A stretch of DNA of 64,000 nt, taken from Flavobacteriales bacterium. Lineage in GTDB: Bacteria > Bacteroidota > Bacteroidia > Flavobacteriales_E > Vicingaceae. The notes below the pieces were generated by a model that saw only the letters and a list, made by a program, of their open reading frames with translations, did no database searches and was not told the DNA's origin. Shown in pieces: positions 44,655-54,156 of the stretch. Position numbers and translations under genes: made by a program. Every line of letters begins with the position of its first letter. Positions within the stretch are counted from its first letter, which is position 1. The stretch is from positions 1,373,001 through 1,437,000 of the forward strand of contig JACJZD010000001.1 of the NCBI GenBank assembly GCA_020635795.1. The letters are read 5' to 3'.

Positions 44655-45998
44655 ATGAAAAAAATTATAGTCTTTTTTCTCTTTTTGGTAACGTGGAATT
44701 CTTTGTTTTCGCAAGATCCTAACGAAAACAAACTTCAGGTTTCTGGCGATGTTTCGGAATATTTTAGTAACGAAAAAATGAGTGGTGTAAGTATTAAAGC
44801 CATGGAAAATGGTAACTACATCACCAATGTTGTAACCGATGGAAAAGGTAAATACGAGCTGTACATCGATTTCGAAAAAGAAATTACCATTTTGTATGAA
44901 AAAGCAGGTTTTGTTGCAAAAAAAATTATTGTTAACACCAAAGGAGTTCATCCTGATAAAAGAAATAAAGTAAACGATTTATTTGTTGAAATGACTTTAT
45001 TTAAAGAGGACAAGAATCTTGATGTTGCCTTTTTAAATCAACCTATAGGAAGAGCAAGTTACATTCCTCAAAGCAACGAAATTGATTGGGATATGGGGTA
45101 CACTGGACCCATTGCTCAAAAATTAACTCAAACTTTAGAAACATTTAAAGCTAAAAAAGCACAATTTGAAGCTGAAGAAAAATTAAAAATTCAGCAATAC
45201 AATGCAGCGATGAAAGATGGCGACAATGCCTTTTTCAAAAAAGATTTTGAAAGTGCAAAAGCTTCGTACCAAAAAGCTGTTGGTATAGACCCAACCAAAC
45301 CAGAACCCAAAGACAGGCTATTGCTTATTGATACTGCTATAAAAAAGAAAGAAGAAGCTGATAAAGCCGAAGCTGAGGCAAAAGCTAAAGCAGAGGCGGA
45401 AGCTAAAGCAAAAGCTGAAGCAGAAGCTGCTGCTAAAAAACAAGAAGAAGAGCGTTTAGCCAAAGAAAAAGCGGAGGCAGAAGCAAAAGCTAAGGCAGAA
45501 GCAGAAGCCAAAGCTAAAGCAGAGGCTGAAGCAGCTGCAAAAAAACAAGAGCAAGAACGTTTAGCCAAAGAAAAAGCAGAAGCGGAAGCTAAAGCAAAAG
45601 CTGAAGCAGAGGCTAAAGCAAAAGCTGATGCAGAAGCAGCCGCTAAAAAACAAGAAGAAGAGCGTTTAGCCAAAGAAAAAGCCGAAGCTGAAGCCAAAGC
45701 TAAAGCAGAGGCGGAAGCTAAAGCTAAAGCAGAAGCCGAAGCTGCTGCGAAAAAGCAAGAAGAAGAACGTTTAGCCAAAGAAAAAGCTGAAGCCGAGGCA
45801 AAAGCTAAAGCAGAGGCGGAAGCCAAAGCTAAAGCTGAAGCAGAAGCTGCTGCTAAAAAACAAGAAGAAGAACGTTTAGCCAAAGAAAAGCAGCTGCTAA
45901 AAAACAAGAAGCGGAAGCTAAAGCTAAAGCAGAGGCGGAAGCCAAAGCTAAAGCTGAAGCAGAAGCTGCTGCTAAAAAACAAGAAGAAGAACGTTTAG
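44655..45998 (+). CDS. Exported coiled-coil repeat protein, frameshifted (N-terminal part as read)
   Basis: Signal peptide (IIVFFLFLVTWNSLFSQ) followed by a CarboxypepD_reg-like domain (about 25-110, KLQVSGDVSEYFSNEKMSGV). A TPR-like helical pair follows (YNAAMKDGDNAFFKKDFESA, then KASYQKAVGIDPTKP). From about residue 236 onward come Ala/Lys/Glu repeats of 35 residues containing KKQEEERLAKEK, a TolA-like rigid coiled coil. At 45886-45889 the run GAAAAG has one A fewer than the sister repeats, and the frame shifts. The sequence after AKEK is an out-of-frame Lys/Leu-rich tail until the stop at 45998. The intended protein probably continues to 47386, about 910 residues. Confidence 0.75.
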   Translation: MKKIIVFFLFLVTWNSLFSQDPNENKLQVSGDVSEYFSNEKMSGVSIKAMENGNYITNVVTDGKGKYELYIDFEKEITILYEKAGFVAKKIIVNTKGVHPDKRNKVNDLFVEMTLFKEDKNLDVAFLNQPIGRASYIPQSNEIDWDMGYTGPIAQKLTQTLETFKAKKAQFEAEEKLKIQQYNAAMKDGDNAFFKKDFESAKASYQKAVGIDPTKPEPKDRLLLIDTAIKKKEEADKAEAEAKAKAEAEAKAKAEAEAAAKKQEEERLAKEKAEAEAKAKAEAEAKAKAEAEAAAKKQEQERLAKEKAEAEAKAKAEAEAKAKADAEAAAKKQEEERLAKEKAEAEAKAKAEAEAKAKAEAEAAAKKQEEERLAKEKAEAEAKAKAEAEAKAKAEAEAAAKKQEEERLAKEKQLLKNKKRKLKLKQRRKPKLKLKQKLLLKNKKKNV

Positions 45999-47060
45999 CC
46001 AAAGAAAAAGCTGAAGCCGAGGCAAAAGCTAAAGCAGAGGCGGAAGCCAAAGCTAAAGCAGAAGCGGAAGCAGCCGCTAAAAAACAAGAAGAAGAGCGTT
46101 TAGCCAAAGAAAAAGCTGAAGCGGAAGCTAAAGCTAAAGCAGAGGCGGAAGCTAAAGCTAAAGCTGAAGCTGAAGCTGCTGCTAAAAAACAAGAAGAAGA
46201 GCGTTTAGCTAAAGAAAAAGCCGAAGCGGAAGCTAAAGCTAAAGCAGAAGCGGAAGCCAAAGCTAAAGCAGAAGCAGAAGCTGCTGCTAAAAAACAAGAA
46301 GAAGAGCGTTTAGCCAAAGAAAAAGCCGAAGCGGAAGCTAAAGCAAAAGCTGAAGCAGAAGCTAAAGCAAAAGCTGAAGCTGAAGCAGCTGCGAAACGTC
46401 AAGAAGAAGAACGTATCGCTAAAGAAAAAGCCGAAGCTGAGGCGAGAGCTAAAGCAGAGGCGGAAGCTAAAGCTAAAGCAGCAGAACAAAAGCAAAAGGA
46501 AGAGGAAGAACGACTAGCCAAAGAAAAAGCAGAAGCCGAAGCCAAAAAACAAGCTGAGTTAGAAGCCAAATCGAAAGCTGAACAAGAAGCTGCGGCTAAA
46601 CGTCAAGAGGAAGAACGACTAGCAAAAGAAAAAGCAGAAGCGGAAGCCAAGAAACAAGCTGAACTGGAAGCCAAATCGAAAGCTGAGCAAGAAGCTGCTG
46701 CTAAACGTCAAGAGGAAGAACGACTAGCCAAAGAAAAAGCAGAAGCGGAAGCCAAGAAACAAGCTGAATTAGAAGCTAAATCGAAAGCTGAGCAAGAAGC
46801 TGCGGCTAAACGTCAAGAGGAAGAGCGTTTGGCCAAAGAAAAAGCAGAAGCGGAAGCCAAGAAACAAGCTGAACTGGAAGCTAAATCGAAAGCTGAACAA
46901 GAAGCTGCTACTAAACGTCAAGAAGAAGAACGACTAGCCAAAGAAAAAGCAGAAGCAGAAGCCAAAAAACAAGCTGAGTTAGAAGCCAAATCGAAAGCTG
47001 AGCAAGAAGCTGCGGCTAAACGTCAAGAAGAAGAACGCTTAGCCAAAGAAAAAGCAGAAA
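45360..47060 (+). repeat. Array of about fifteen 105-bp coding repeats
   Basis: Leu codons of the RLAKEK block occur at 45456, 45561, 45666, 45771 and 45876, then at 45995, 46100, 46205 and 46310. After a 46415 variant they recur at 46514, 46619, 46724, 46829, 46934 and 47039. Spacing is exactly 105 bases except around the frameshift (119) and at the junction between the two repeat types (99). Each unit is 35 residues, five heptads, as expected for a continuous coiled coil. Confidence 0.9.
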
Positions 47061-47386
47061 CTGAAGCTAAAAAAGCAAGGGAAGAGCAACTAGCAAGAGA
47101 AAAAGAAATGGAAGAAATCAATGCAAAAATGGCAGAAGCTCAAGTGAAACGAGAAGCAGAACTAAAAGCACTTGAAGAAGCTCAGGCAAAAGCCAAAGCA
47201 TTAGCTGAGCAAGAGCGTTTAGCAAGAGAAAAAGAAGAACAAGAAAAAGCTAAAGAAATTCAAGAAAATGCAAAAGCATCTGGTTTTACTGTTAAATCAT
47301 CAGCAAAAGTTGAGACCAATAAAAAAGGGAAATTATCAGATGCTGCAAAACAATTTTCTAAAGGTTCAAAACGTATTAAGTTTTAA
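45890..47386 (+). pseudogene. Downstream part of the frameshifted coiled-coil repeat protein
   Basis: After the one-base loss at 45886-45889, the other frame (codons at positions equal to 2 modulo 3) stays open for about 1.5 kb. It continues the same repeat register: KKQEEERLAKEK blocks recur every 105 bases. A second repeat type (AELEAKSKAEQEAAAKRQEE) repeats five times, then a tail ends AAKQFSKGSKRIKF. The only start-like codons are internal (such as the TTG at 46829), so it is not an independent gene. If the shift is a sequencing or assembly error, this is simply the 3' half of an intact gene. Confidence 0.7.
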
Positions 47387-47407
47387 TAAAACGGTATAAA
47401 ATTTACA

Positions 47408-48631
47408 ATGAGAACATTCGATATTCCAGATTATTACAAGAGTTCTTTTATTTCTACTATAAAAAATTCACGTAAGGATAGTGATCCTAGAAAAAAAGAT
47501 TTTACCCCTACCCTATTAGATTTTGGACCAGTTCAATTTATTATTGCTCGTCATTTTGGATTCTGTTATGGTGTTGAAAATGCCATCGAAATAGCTTATA
47601 AAGCTGTTGATGAAAATCCTAATAAAAACATTTATTTGTTGAGTCAAATGATTCACAACCCCATTGTAAATGAGGACTTAGAAAAAAAAGGCATTCAATT
47701 TATTATGGATACTGAAGGAAATCAGTTTATTCCATGGGAAAATATTACAAAAAATGATATTGTTATTATTCCTGCTTTTGGAACTACTCTTGAAATTGAA
47801 CATCTATTGCAAGAAAAAGGAATCGAGATTCAAACATACAACACTACTTGTCCTTTTGTTGAACGCGTATGGAAACAATCTGAAAAACTTGGGATAAAAG
47901 ATTACACCATTGTTATTCATGGAAAACACAATCACGAGGAAACTCGAGCAACATTTTCTCACAGTAACAAAAATGCACATTCAATAGTTATTAAAGACTT
48001 ATCTGAAGCAAAAAAAATTGAAGATTATATTTTTGGTAATATATCCGAAACAGCATTTTATCAACTATTTGAGGGGAGATTATCTGAAGGGTTTAATCCA
48101 ACACTCCATTTAAACAAAATTGGTGTGGTTAACCAAACCACTATGCTGGCTACCGAAACCCAAGAAATTGCAGATTATTTAAAAAACAGTATGATAAAAA
48201 AGTACGGGTTAGCTCCAATAAAAGAACACTTTGCAGATTCGAGAGATACATTATGCTACGCAACCAACGACAACCAACAAGCAACCATTGGTTTACTCAA
48301 CGAAGAAGCAGATATTGCCATCGTAGTTGGAGGGTATAACAGTTCAAACACCTCTCATATTGTTGAATTATGTGAGGAAAAATTACCTACTTATTTTATT
48401 AACAACTCCAACGAGATAGAAGATAAGAACACTATCAACCATTTTATTTATCACGACAAAAAACGTATTAAGACAACTGATTACTTACCTGATAAAAAAT
48501 CCCTAAAAATAGTTCTAACCAGTGGCGCTTCATGTCCTGACACCATTGTTGATGCCGTTCTTGACAAAATATTAAGTTTTTACCCTAATTCAAAATCAAA
48601 ACAAGAAGTTTTATTGAACTTAAACAAATAA
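47408..48631 (+). CDS. ispH: 4-hydroxy-3-methylbut-2-enyl diphosphate reductase IspH
   Basis: Last enzyme of the MEP pathway, producing IPP and DMAPP with a [4Fe-4S] cluster. The three cluster cysteines are seen in HFGFCYGVENAIE (about 52), NTTCPFVERVW (about 147) and SGASCPDTIVDAVL (about 376). Conserved H-bonding residues appear in HNPIVNEDLEKKG and HGKHNHEETRATFSH. The 407-residue length matches the longer IspH type of Bacteroidota and cyanobacteria rather than the 316-residue E. coli form. Confidence 0.96.
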   Translation: MRTFDIPDYYKSSFISTIKNSRKDSDPRKKDFTPTLLDFGPVQFIIARHFGFCYGVENAIEIAYKAVDENPNKNIYLLSQMIHNPIVNEDLEKKGIQFIMDTEGNQFIPWENITKNDIVIIPAFGTTLEIEHLLQEKGIEIQTYNTTCPFVERVWKQSEKLGIKDYTIVIHGKHNHEETRATFSHSNKNAHSIVIKDLSEAKKIEDYIFGNISETAFYQLFEGRLSEGFNPTLHLNKIGVVNQTTMLATETQEIADYLKNSMIKKYGLAPIKEHFADSRDTLCYATNDNQQATIGLLNEEADIAIVVGGYNSSNTSHIVELCEEKLPTYFINNSNEIEDKNTINHFIYHDKKRIKTTDYLPDKKSLKIVLTSGASCPDTIVDAVLDKILSFYPNSKSKQEVLLNLNK

Positions 48632-48673
48632 GCAATAATATGGGCTTAAAACTGTTTTAACGTTACTTTTTGC

Positions 48674-48681
48674 TACTTTTG
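48674..48681 (+). promoter_or_regulatory. TAnnTTTG -7 element of the TonB-dependent receptor gene
   Basis: TACTTTTG lies 30 bases before the GTG start at 48712, within the 80-base gap after ispH. No clear -33. Confidence 0.45.
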
Positions 48682-48711
48682 AAATCCTCCAATTTATAAC
48701 AGTTTTATTGA

Positions 48712-51249
48712 GTGAGTCTTAAATTTTTTATAAATACCGTCTTTATTTTACTAAGCCTTACGGTGATGTCGCAAAACGTTGCCACCATTAAAGGAGTAAT
48801 TGTGAATCAAGACAATGAACCTGTTGAGGGTGCAACCATTGCTATTATTGGTAATACCAAAGGAACCGTTTCCAAAAAAGATGGCTCTTTTACCCTCAAT
48901 ATTCCAGCAAATAAGGAAGTAGAGATAGGTATAACATTTATTGGTTATTTCCCTATTATTGAAAACTTTAATCTAGCAGATGGAGAAGTTTTTGAATACA
49001 ACCCTAAAATAAACAAATCAACTACCAACATCTCTGAATTTGAGCTTAAAGAAGAGAAAGACAGAATCAACACCATGGTTAAAATCCAACCCAATTTAGC
49101 TAGTGGTTTCACCAGCTCATCAGGTAGTTTTGAGGCTATTTTAAAAACCTTACCTGGCGTTTCTTCAAACAATGAGTTGAGTTCTCAATATTCGGTTAGA
49201 GGTGGGAACTATGATGAAAACCTTATCTATGTGAATGATATTGAAATTTTTAGGCCATTTTTAATTCGTAGCGGACAACAAGAAGGGTTGAGCTTTATCA
49301 ATTCTGAAATGGTTTCTGACATCTCTTTCTCGGCAGGTGGTTTTGATGCCAAATATGGCGATAAAATGTCGTCGGTTTTAGACATCACTTATAAAGAGCC
49401 TGAAGATTTCTCAGGTTCTGCAACCATAAGTTTACAAGGTGCACAAGTAAATGTAGGTGGTGCTAGTAAAAATCATCGGTTTACGTATTTAAACGGAGTT
49501 CGATACAAAACCAATCGTTATGTTTTACAAAGTTTAGATACTGATGGTGATTACCAACCATCTTTTTACGATATTCAAACTTATTTAACTTATGATATTT
49601 CTGAAAAATGGGAAATTGGTTTTTTGGGAAACTTTGCTCAAAACAAATACAAATTTATACCCGCAACACGTAAAACAGAGTTCGGAACAATTAACGAAGC
49701 CCTACAGTTAACCGTGTTTTTCGAAGGTCAGGAAGTTGACCAATACACCACTTATTTTGGAGCAATCAGTAACACTTTTAAACCAAAAGAGAATATCGAA
49801 TTAAAGTTAATTAGTTCATTTTACACTTCTTTAGAAGATGAAAAATATGATATTGAAGGTGCTTACCGAATTGATGAACTTGAGCGTGATTTAAGCAAAG
49901 AAACGTTTGGTGATGTTAAATTTAATAGAGGAGTTGGTTCATTTTTAGACCATGCAAGAAATCGATTAGATGCAACAGTTTTCAATCTTGAACACAAAGG
50001 AAAAAAGATTGAGAAAAAACACATTACCTATTGGGGTATAAAGTATCAACGAGAAATGATTATTGATAAAATTAGTGAATGGGGAACTATTGACTCCACC
50101 GGTTACTCTACTCCTCACCCATCAGATTCTGTTGGATATACTGACCCAACTGTACAATCAAACCAATTACTTGAACTTAATGAAGTTTTAAAATCAAGGA
50201 TTGATTTGCAAAGTAACAGGTATAGTACTTATTTACAACGTACATGGAAATGGGAAATCGATTCTATAAAATTCTCAACTTCTTTGGGTGCTAGAGCAAA
50301 TTATTGGGATTATAACAACGAGTTGATTGTTAGTCCACGTGGCTCTTTTTCAATGAAACCCAACTGGAAACACGATTATTTATTCAGGCTCTCAGGAGGT
50401 GTTTATTACCAACCACCTTTTTACCGAGAAATGAGAAATTTTGATGGAACAATTAATCCAAACATTAAATCTCAAGTTTCTTATCAAGGAGTATTTGGTA
50501 TCGACCACAACTTTAAAGCTTGGGGAAGACCTTTCAAATTTGTTACCGAACTGTATTATAAATATTTGCAAAATGTAATTCCTTATGAATTGGAAAATGT
50601 TCGTATTCGCTATTATGCAAAAAATAATGCCAATGCTTATGCTTATGGAACCGATTTTAAAGTAAATGGCGAGTTTGTTAAAGGTGTTGAATCGTGGTTC
50701 AGTTTATCGGTTATGAAAACTCAAGAAGACTTAACTGATGATTTTTATTACGATTATTACAACAGCGATGGCGAAAAAATAATTTCTGGTTATACCGTAA
50801 ACAATAAAGTTACCGACAGTATTAGAATTGAGCCGGGTTTTATTCCTCGTCCAACCGATCAAAGAGTTAATGCATCAATCTTTTTTCAAGATTACATACC
50901 AAAACTACCCAGCTTTAAAATGCATATTGCGTTGTATTATGGTATGGGATTACCGTTTGGGCCGACCAATACACACGAAAGGTACAAATCAACTTTTAGA
51001 ATGCCTGATTACCGAAGAGTTGATATTGGGTTTTCTTACCACTTAAAAAGCGATAAAAAAGAACAAAAATCAAGCAACATCTTAAAGCATTTAAAGAATG
51101 TATGGATAAGTGCTGAAGTATTTAATTTACTCCAAATCAACAACGTCATTTCTTATCTTTGGATTGAAGATGTTTCAGGTAGAAACTATGCTGTTCCAAA
51201 TTACTTGACTTCAAGACAACTTAATGTGAAGTTGCATGTTGATTTTTAA
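48712..51249 (+). CDS. TonB-dependent receptor with CarboxypepD_reg domain
   Basis: Outer-membrane receptor, 845 residues. The export signal is FINTVFILLSLTVMSQN. A CarboxypepD_reg-like domain (about 24-110, ATIKGVIVNQDNEPVEGATI) precedes a plug (LKTLPGVSSNNELSSQYSVR then GGNYDENLIYVNDIEIFRPF, FDAKYGDKMSSVLDITYK) and a 22-strand-type barrel that ends RQLNVKLHVDF. Ligand unknown; no SusD partner. The start is GTG: an in-frame TGA immediately precedes it and the next ATG falls inside the signal peptide. Confidence 0.93.
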   Translation: MSLKFFINTVFILLSLTVMSQNVATIKGVIVNQDNEPVEGATIAIIGNTKGTVSKKDGSFTLNIPANKEVEIGITFIGYFPIIENFNLADGEVFEYNPKINKSTTNISEFELKEEKDRINTMVKIQPNLASGFTSSSGSFEAILKTLPGVSSNNELSSQYSVRGGNYDENLIYVNDIEIFRPFLIRSGQQEGLSFINSEMVSDISFSAGGFDAKYGDKMSSVLDITYKEPEDFSGSATISLQGAQVNVGGASKNHRFTYLNGVRYKTNRYVLQSLDTDGDYQPSFYDIQTYLTYDISEKWEIGFLGNFAQNKYKFIPATRKTEFGTINEALQLTVFFEGQEVDQYTTYFGAISNTFKPKENIELKLISSFYTSLEDEKYDIEGAYRIDELERDLSKETFGDVKFNRGVGSFLDHARNRLDATVFNLEHKGKKIEKKHITYWGIKYQREMIIDKISEWGTIDSTGYSTPHPSDSVGYTDPTVQSNQLLELNEVLKSRIDLQSNRYSTYLQRTWKWEIDSIKFSTSLGARANYWDYNNELIVSPRGSFSMKPNWKHDYLFRLSGGVYYQPPFYREMRNFDGTINPNIKSQVSYQGVFGIDHNFKAWGRPFKFVTELYYKYLQNVIPYELENVRIRYYAKNNANAYAYGTDFKVNGEFVKGVESWFSLSVMKTQEDLTDDFYYDYYNSDGEKIISGYTVNNKVTDSIRIEPGFIPRPTDQRVNASIFFQDYIPKLPSFKMHIALYYGMGLPFGPTNTHERYKSTFRMPDYRRVDIGFSYHLKSDKKEQKSSNILKHLKNVWISAEVFNLLQINNVISYLWIEDVSGRNYAVPNYLTSRQLNVKLHVDF

Positions 51250-51265
51250 TGAAAAAATGTTGTTT

Positions 51266-51301
51266 AAAAGAAAAAACCTTACTGTGTAAGTTTTTTCTTT
51301 T
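51266..51301. terminator. Bidirectional terminator between convergent genes
   Basis: AAAAGAAAAAACCTTAC, loop TGT, then GTAAGTTTTTTCTTTT form a long stem with one bulged C, with U-tracts in both directions. It lies between the receptor gene and the convergent T9SS cargo gene. Confidence 0.8.
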
Positions 51302-51313
51302 AATATTTATTTT

Positions 51314-53941
51314 TTATTTTCTGATTAACTTGGTTTGGTAGTAATGAACCTCTCCTTTAATATTTAACAAATAAATTCCCGAATTAATATCAACATGAGA
51401 CAAGTCTATTTTATTATTACCTTGAATTAATTGATAGTTCGACTCTAGTATTAGCCTCCCTTGTAAATCATACAAATAAATGACGATATTCTCATCTTCA
51501 AAACTATTTACAATTAAGTTTAAATTATTACTTGATAATTGGTGATTCACCACTTCAAATTCGGTCTTATAGCAATTAGAGGCAACAACTCTATGATACG
51601 TATGTTCTCCGTTATAATCTACTTGTTTAATACGATAATATGTTGTTTTATTATTTAATATAGGATCAGTAAATGAATAGTAATTAGATACATTAGAATT
51701 ACCTGACCCAAGAACTCTACCTATTTCATAAAACTGAAATTTTTCATCACTTTTTTCTATAGAAAAATAATCGTTATTAATCTCACTTGCCGTAGTCCAC
51801 TCCAACAGAGTCTTTCCATTTTTACACGTATTGTTAAAACTCGTCATTGTTACGGGTAAAGCGGGTGTACAATCTAAAGTTGCCCCATTGGTCAATGTCC
51901 AATTTAATGAAAAATTAGTAGTATTCGCTGACCAATTGTCTAACATCATCACATAAACCTGACCAGCTAAAACATCTAAAGGTTTTAATTTTCCATTCTC
52001 ATTAGCCCCTCCACCATATTCTCCATTTTGCTCAATCACATCCATCGCAGGAGCAATTAATCCTGTGGTTCCTCCTCCCCCAGTATTTGCTAAGCTAGTA
52101 GATGAACAACGAATTGGAACATCATTCGTATAAGCTGGACATGCAAGTTGAGTATATGGTCCCCAGATTGCCCAATCATAATCACAAGCCGATGTTGGTG
52201 TAATTGCAAAACCTATAGTACCACTAGTTGCTGGAGAAAACACTGCCCAAGTAGATTCATACTCACCAGGATCGTAATCAATACCTAGACATGAATTCCA
52301 TTGATAAGGTAATTCTTGTAATCCATAATTATTAGTTCCTCCGCTAAAAGTTCCATTAGAACAAATCGTATAGGCTCCTTGACAATCCTCTGGATTACTC
52401 GAAGGAACTGTTGCTGAAGGTGTAGAGTTACAGGTTACTGTTGCCTGCCAACCAGAAGCAACCGTTCCTCCATCAGAAGCAAAACGGAACGACAAACATC
52501 CTGAAGTATTAGAAGCAGTAGCTCTAACATTTCCACTTAACCCCCCATTACCAGAATAAACACCTAAAAGTGGTGCACCAGCCCAATCACCATCAAAGAC
52601 ATACACAAAATCAAAACCACTTTCTGTATTAAAAGATGAAAAATTAACATTTACATATCTTCCAGCAATTGAAGGACATATAGTAATTAAACCATTTTGA
52701 TTATTACTATAATTACCTGTATTTCCAGGATCTCGATAGATATAACTACCTCCGCATTGTATCGTTGTTGAACTAAATCCAGAAGCTGGATGTATTATAT
52801 CTGGGCAAGATGCTGTATAAGAAGAAGTTGTAGAATAAGAAGTACATCCATTGGTTACAGCTGCTCTAAACAACCTTGTTACCGATGTTGAATAAACATA
52901 AGGGTCAGTAGTTGCTCCTGCAATGTTATTCCAAGTCGCCCCTCCATCTGTAGATTGTTGCCATTGAATAGTTCCTGGTCCTTCTCCTGCTAATGATAAT
53001 GTAGTATTTGTGCTACCACAACCCGTAGTTACTGAAGCAGATGATGTGCCAGCAACAGTAGCGCAAGGACTAAAGCAAGTAACATTAGCTACCCATCCAG
53101 AACCAACAGTATTTCCGTCAGAATCAAAAACTATCGTCAAAGGTCCTGTAGAGGACGTTATCACGCCCGGAACATTTGAATTACAATAAGTGCCTAATAG
53201 TGGAGAACCTGTAGTTGGGCCATCATAAATTCTTATCCAATCATAACAACCACCACCATTCGGTTCTATATTGAATGCTCCAGCACCAAAATTTATTTGT
53301 ACCATTTGACCAGCAGTATTTGGGTAAATTGTATACGTCCCTAATTGATTATTTCCATAATTACCAGTACCTCCTGGATCATAATAGGTATATGTTGCTC
53401 CACAACCTATGTAAGTAGAACTAGTTCCAGATGCAGGGTGTGTTATAGGTCTGGGGGTACCTTGGGTTGATGTACATGTTACACTTCCTACCCACCCAGA
53501 AGCTACCGTATTACCATCAGAATCAAAAACAATAGTTAAACTACCAGAAGAAGAGGTAATTACACCTGGAACATTTGAAGAGCAATATGTTCCAATTAAT
53601 GGTGACCCTGTTGAAGGTCCGTCATATATTTGAATCCAATCATAACAACCACCTCCATTAGGCTCAATACTAAACGCTCCAGCCCCAAAATTAATACTAA
53701 CATATTGACCTGAAGTAGAAGGATTTAATACTAATGTTCCTAATTGATTATTACCATAATTACCTGTACCTCCTGGATCATAATAAGTATAAGTTGTTCC
53801 ACAAGTTATTGTTGAAGAGCTCGACCCAGAAGCTGGATGTGTTATTGTTTGACCAAAATAAAAAAATGGGCATAAAATAAAAATTAATAATAATTTTATC
53901 TTAAAAAAATTGGTATTCATACGTGAAAAATTAATACTCAT
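51314..53941 (-). CDS. Secreted CUB-domain protein with type IX secretion C-terminal domain
   Basis: Large extracellular protein, 875 residues. A signal peptide (IKLLLIFILCPFFYFGQ) is followed by two nearly identical CUB-like domains (about 33-155 and 166-290; both contain YDPGGTGNYGNNQLGT and EPNGGGCYDWI). Next come an Ig-like segment (about 295-380, IQWQQSTDGGATWNNIAGAT), a third CUB-like domain (about 385-505) and a Cys-rich region (SACDYDWAIWGPYTQLACP). A fibronectin-like section (TLLEWTTASEINNDYFSIEK) and a T9SS type A sorting domain (YLYDLQGRLI, INSGIYLLNI) follow. Adhesion is the likely role. The ATG at 53920 (MNTNFF) is an alternative start. Confidence 0.9.
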   Translation of the reverse strand: MSINFSRMNTNFFKIKLLLIFILCPFFYFGQTITHPASGSSSSTITCGTTYTYYDPGGTGNYGNNQLGTLVLNPSTSGQYVSINFGAGAFSIEPNGGGCYDWIQIYDGPSTGSPLIGTYCSSNVPGVITSSSGSLTIVFDSDGNTVASGWVGSVTCTSTQGTPRPITHPASGTSSTYIGCGATYTYYDPGGTGNYGNNQLGTYTIYPNTAGQMVQINFGAGAFNIEPNGGGCYDWIRIYDGPTTGSPLLGTYCNSNVPGVITSSTGPLTIVFDSDGNTVGSGWVANVTCFSPCATVAGTSSASVTTGCGSTNTTLSLAGEGPGTIQWQQSTDGGATWNNIAGATTDPYVYSTSVTRLFRAAVTNGCTSYSTTSSYTASCPDIIHPASGFSSTTIQCGGSYIYRDPGNTGNYSNNQNGLITICPSIAGRYVNVNFSSFNTESGFDFVYVFDGDWAGAPLLGVYSGNGGLSGNVRATASNTSGCLSFRFASDGGTVASGWQATVTCNSTPSATVPSSNPEDCQGAYTICSNGTFSGGTNNYGLQELPYQWNSCLGIDYDPGEYESTWAVFSPATSGTIGFAITPTSACDYDWAIWGPYTQLACPAYTNDVPIRCSSTSLANTGGGGTTGLIAPAMDVIEQNGEYGGGANENGKLKPLDVLAGQVYVMMLDNWSANTTNFSLNWTLTNGATLDCTPALPVTMTSFNNTCKNGKTLLEWTTASEINNDYFSIEKSDEKFQFYEIGRVLGSGNSNVSNYYSFTDPILNNKTTYYRIKQVDYNGEHTYHRVVASNCYKTEFEVVNHQLSSNNLNLIVNSFEDENIVIYLYDLQGRLILESNYQLIQGNNKIDLSHVDINSGIYLLNIKGEVHYYQTKLIRK

Positions 53942-54156
53942 GGCTAATTTTCGTTTGTACGAAGATAATTAAAAAAGAAAGGATAGAGACTAGAATACTA
54001 CTTATACAACCATGAAAACTTAATAGCTCAACCACCTATTACAATGTACAATATGCTGATTTACAGATTTTTATAAGTCAATTTAATTAATAGTCTAAAC
54101 GAATTAGTTAAAGAAAAATCAAACTACAAAATTGTAAAGTGTTAAGAATATAACTT

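Noticed and set aside
45886..45889. Programmed -1 frameshift instead of mutation
   Set aside because: There is no X XXY YYZ heptamer and no clear downstream structure; the missing base compared with sister repeats is the simpler explanation, although it is not excluded.
45191..46317. Long antisense ORFs rich in Ala and Ser over the repeat gene
   Set aside because: They are reverse-strand mirrors of the Ala/Lys/Glu repeats; codon composition of the plus-strand repeat keeps the antisense frames open.
45360..47060. Regular repeats resembling a CRISPR array
   Set aside because: Units are 105 bp, contiguous, coding and without unique spacers; no cas genes are present.
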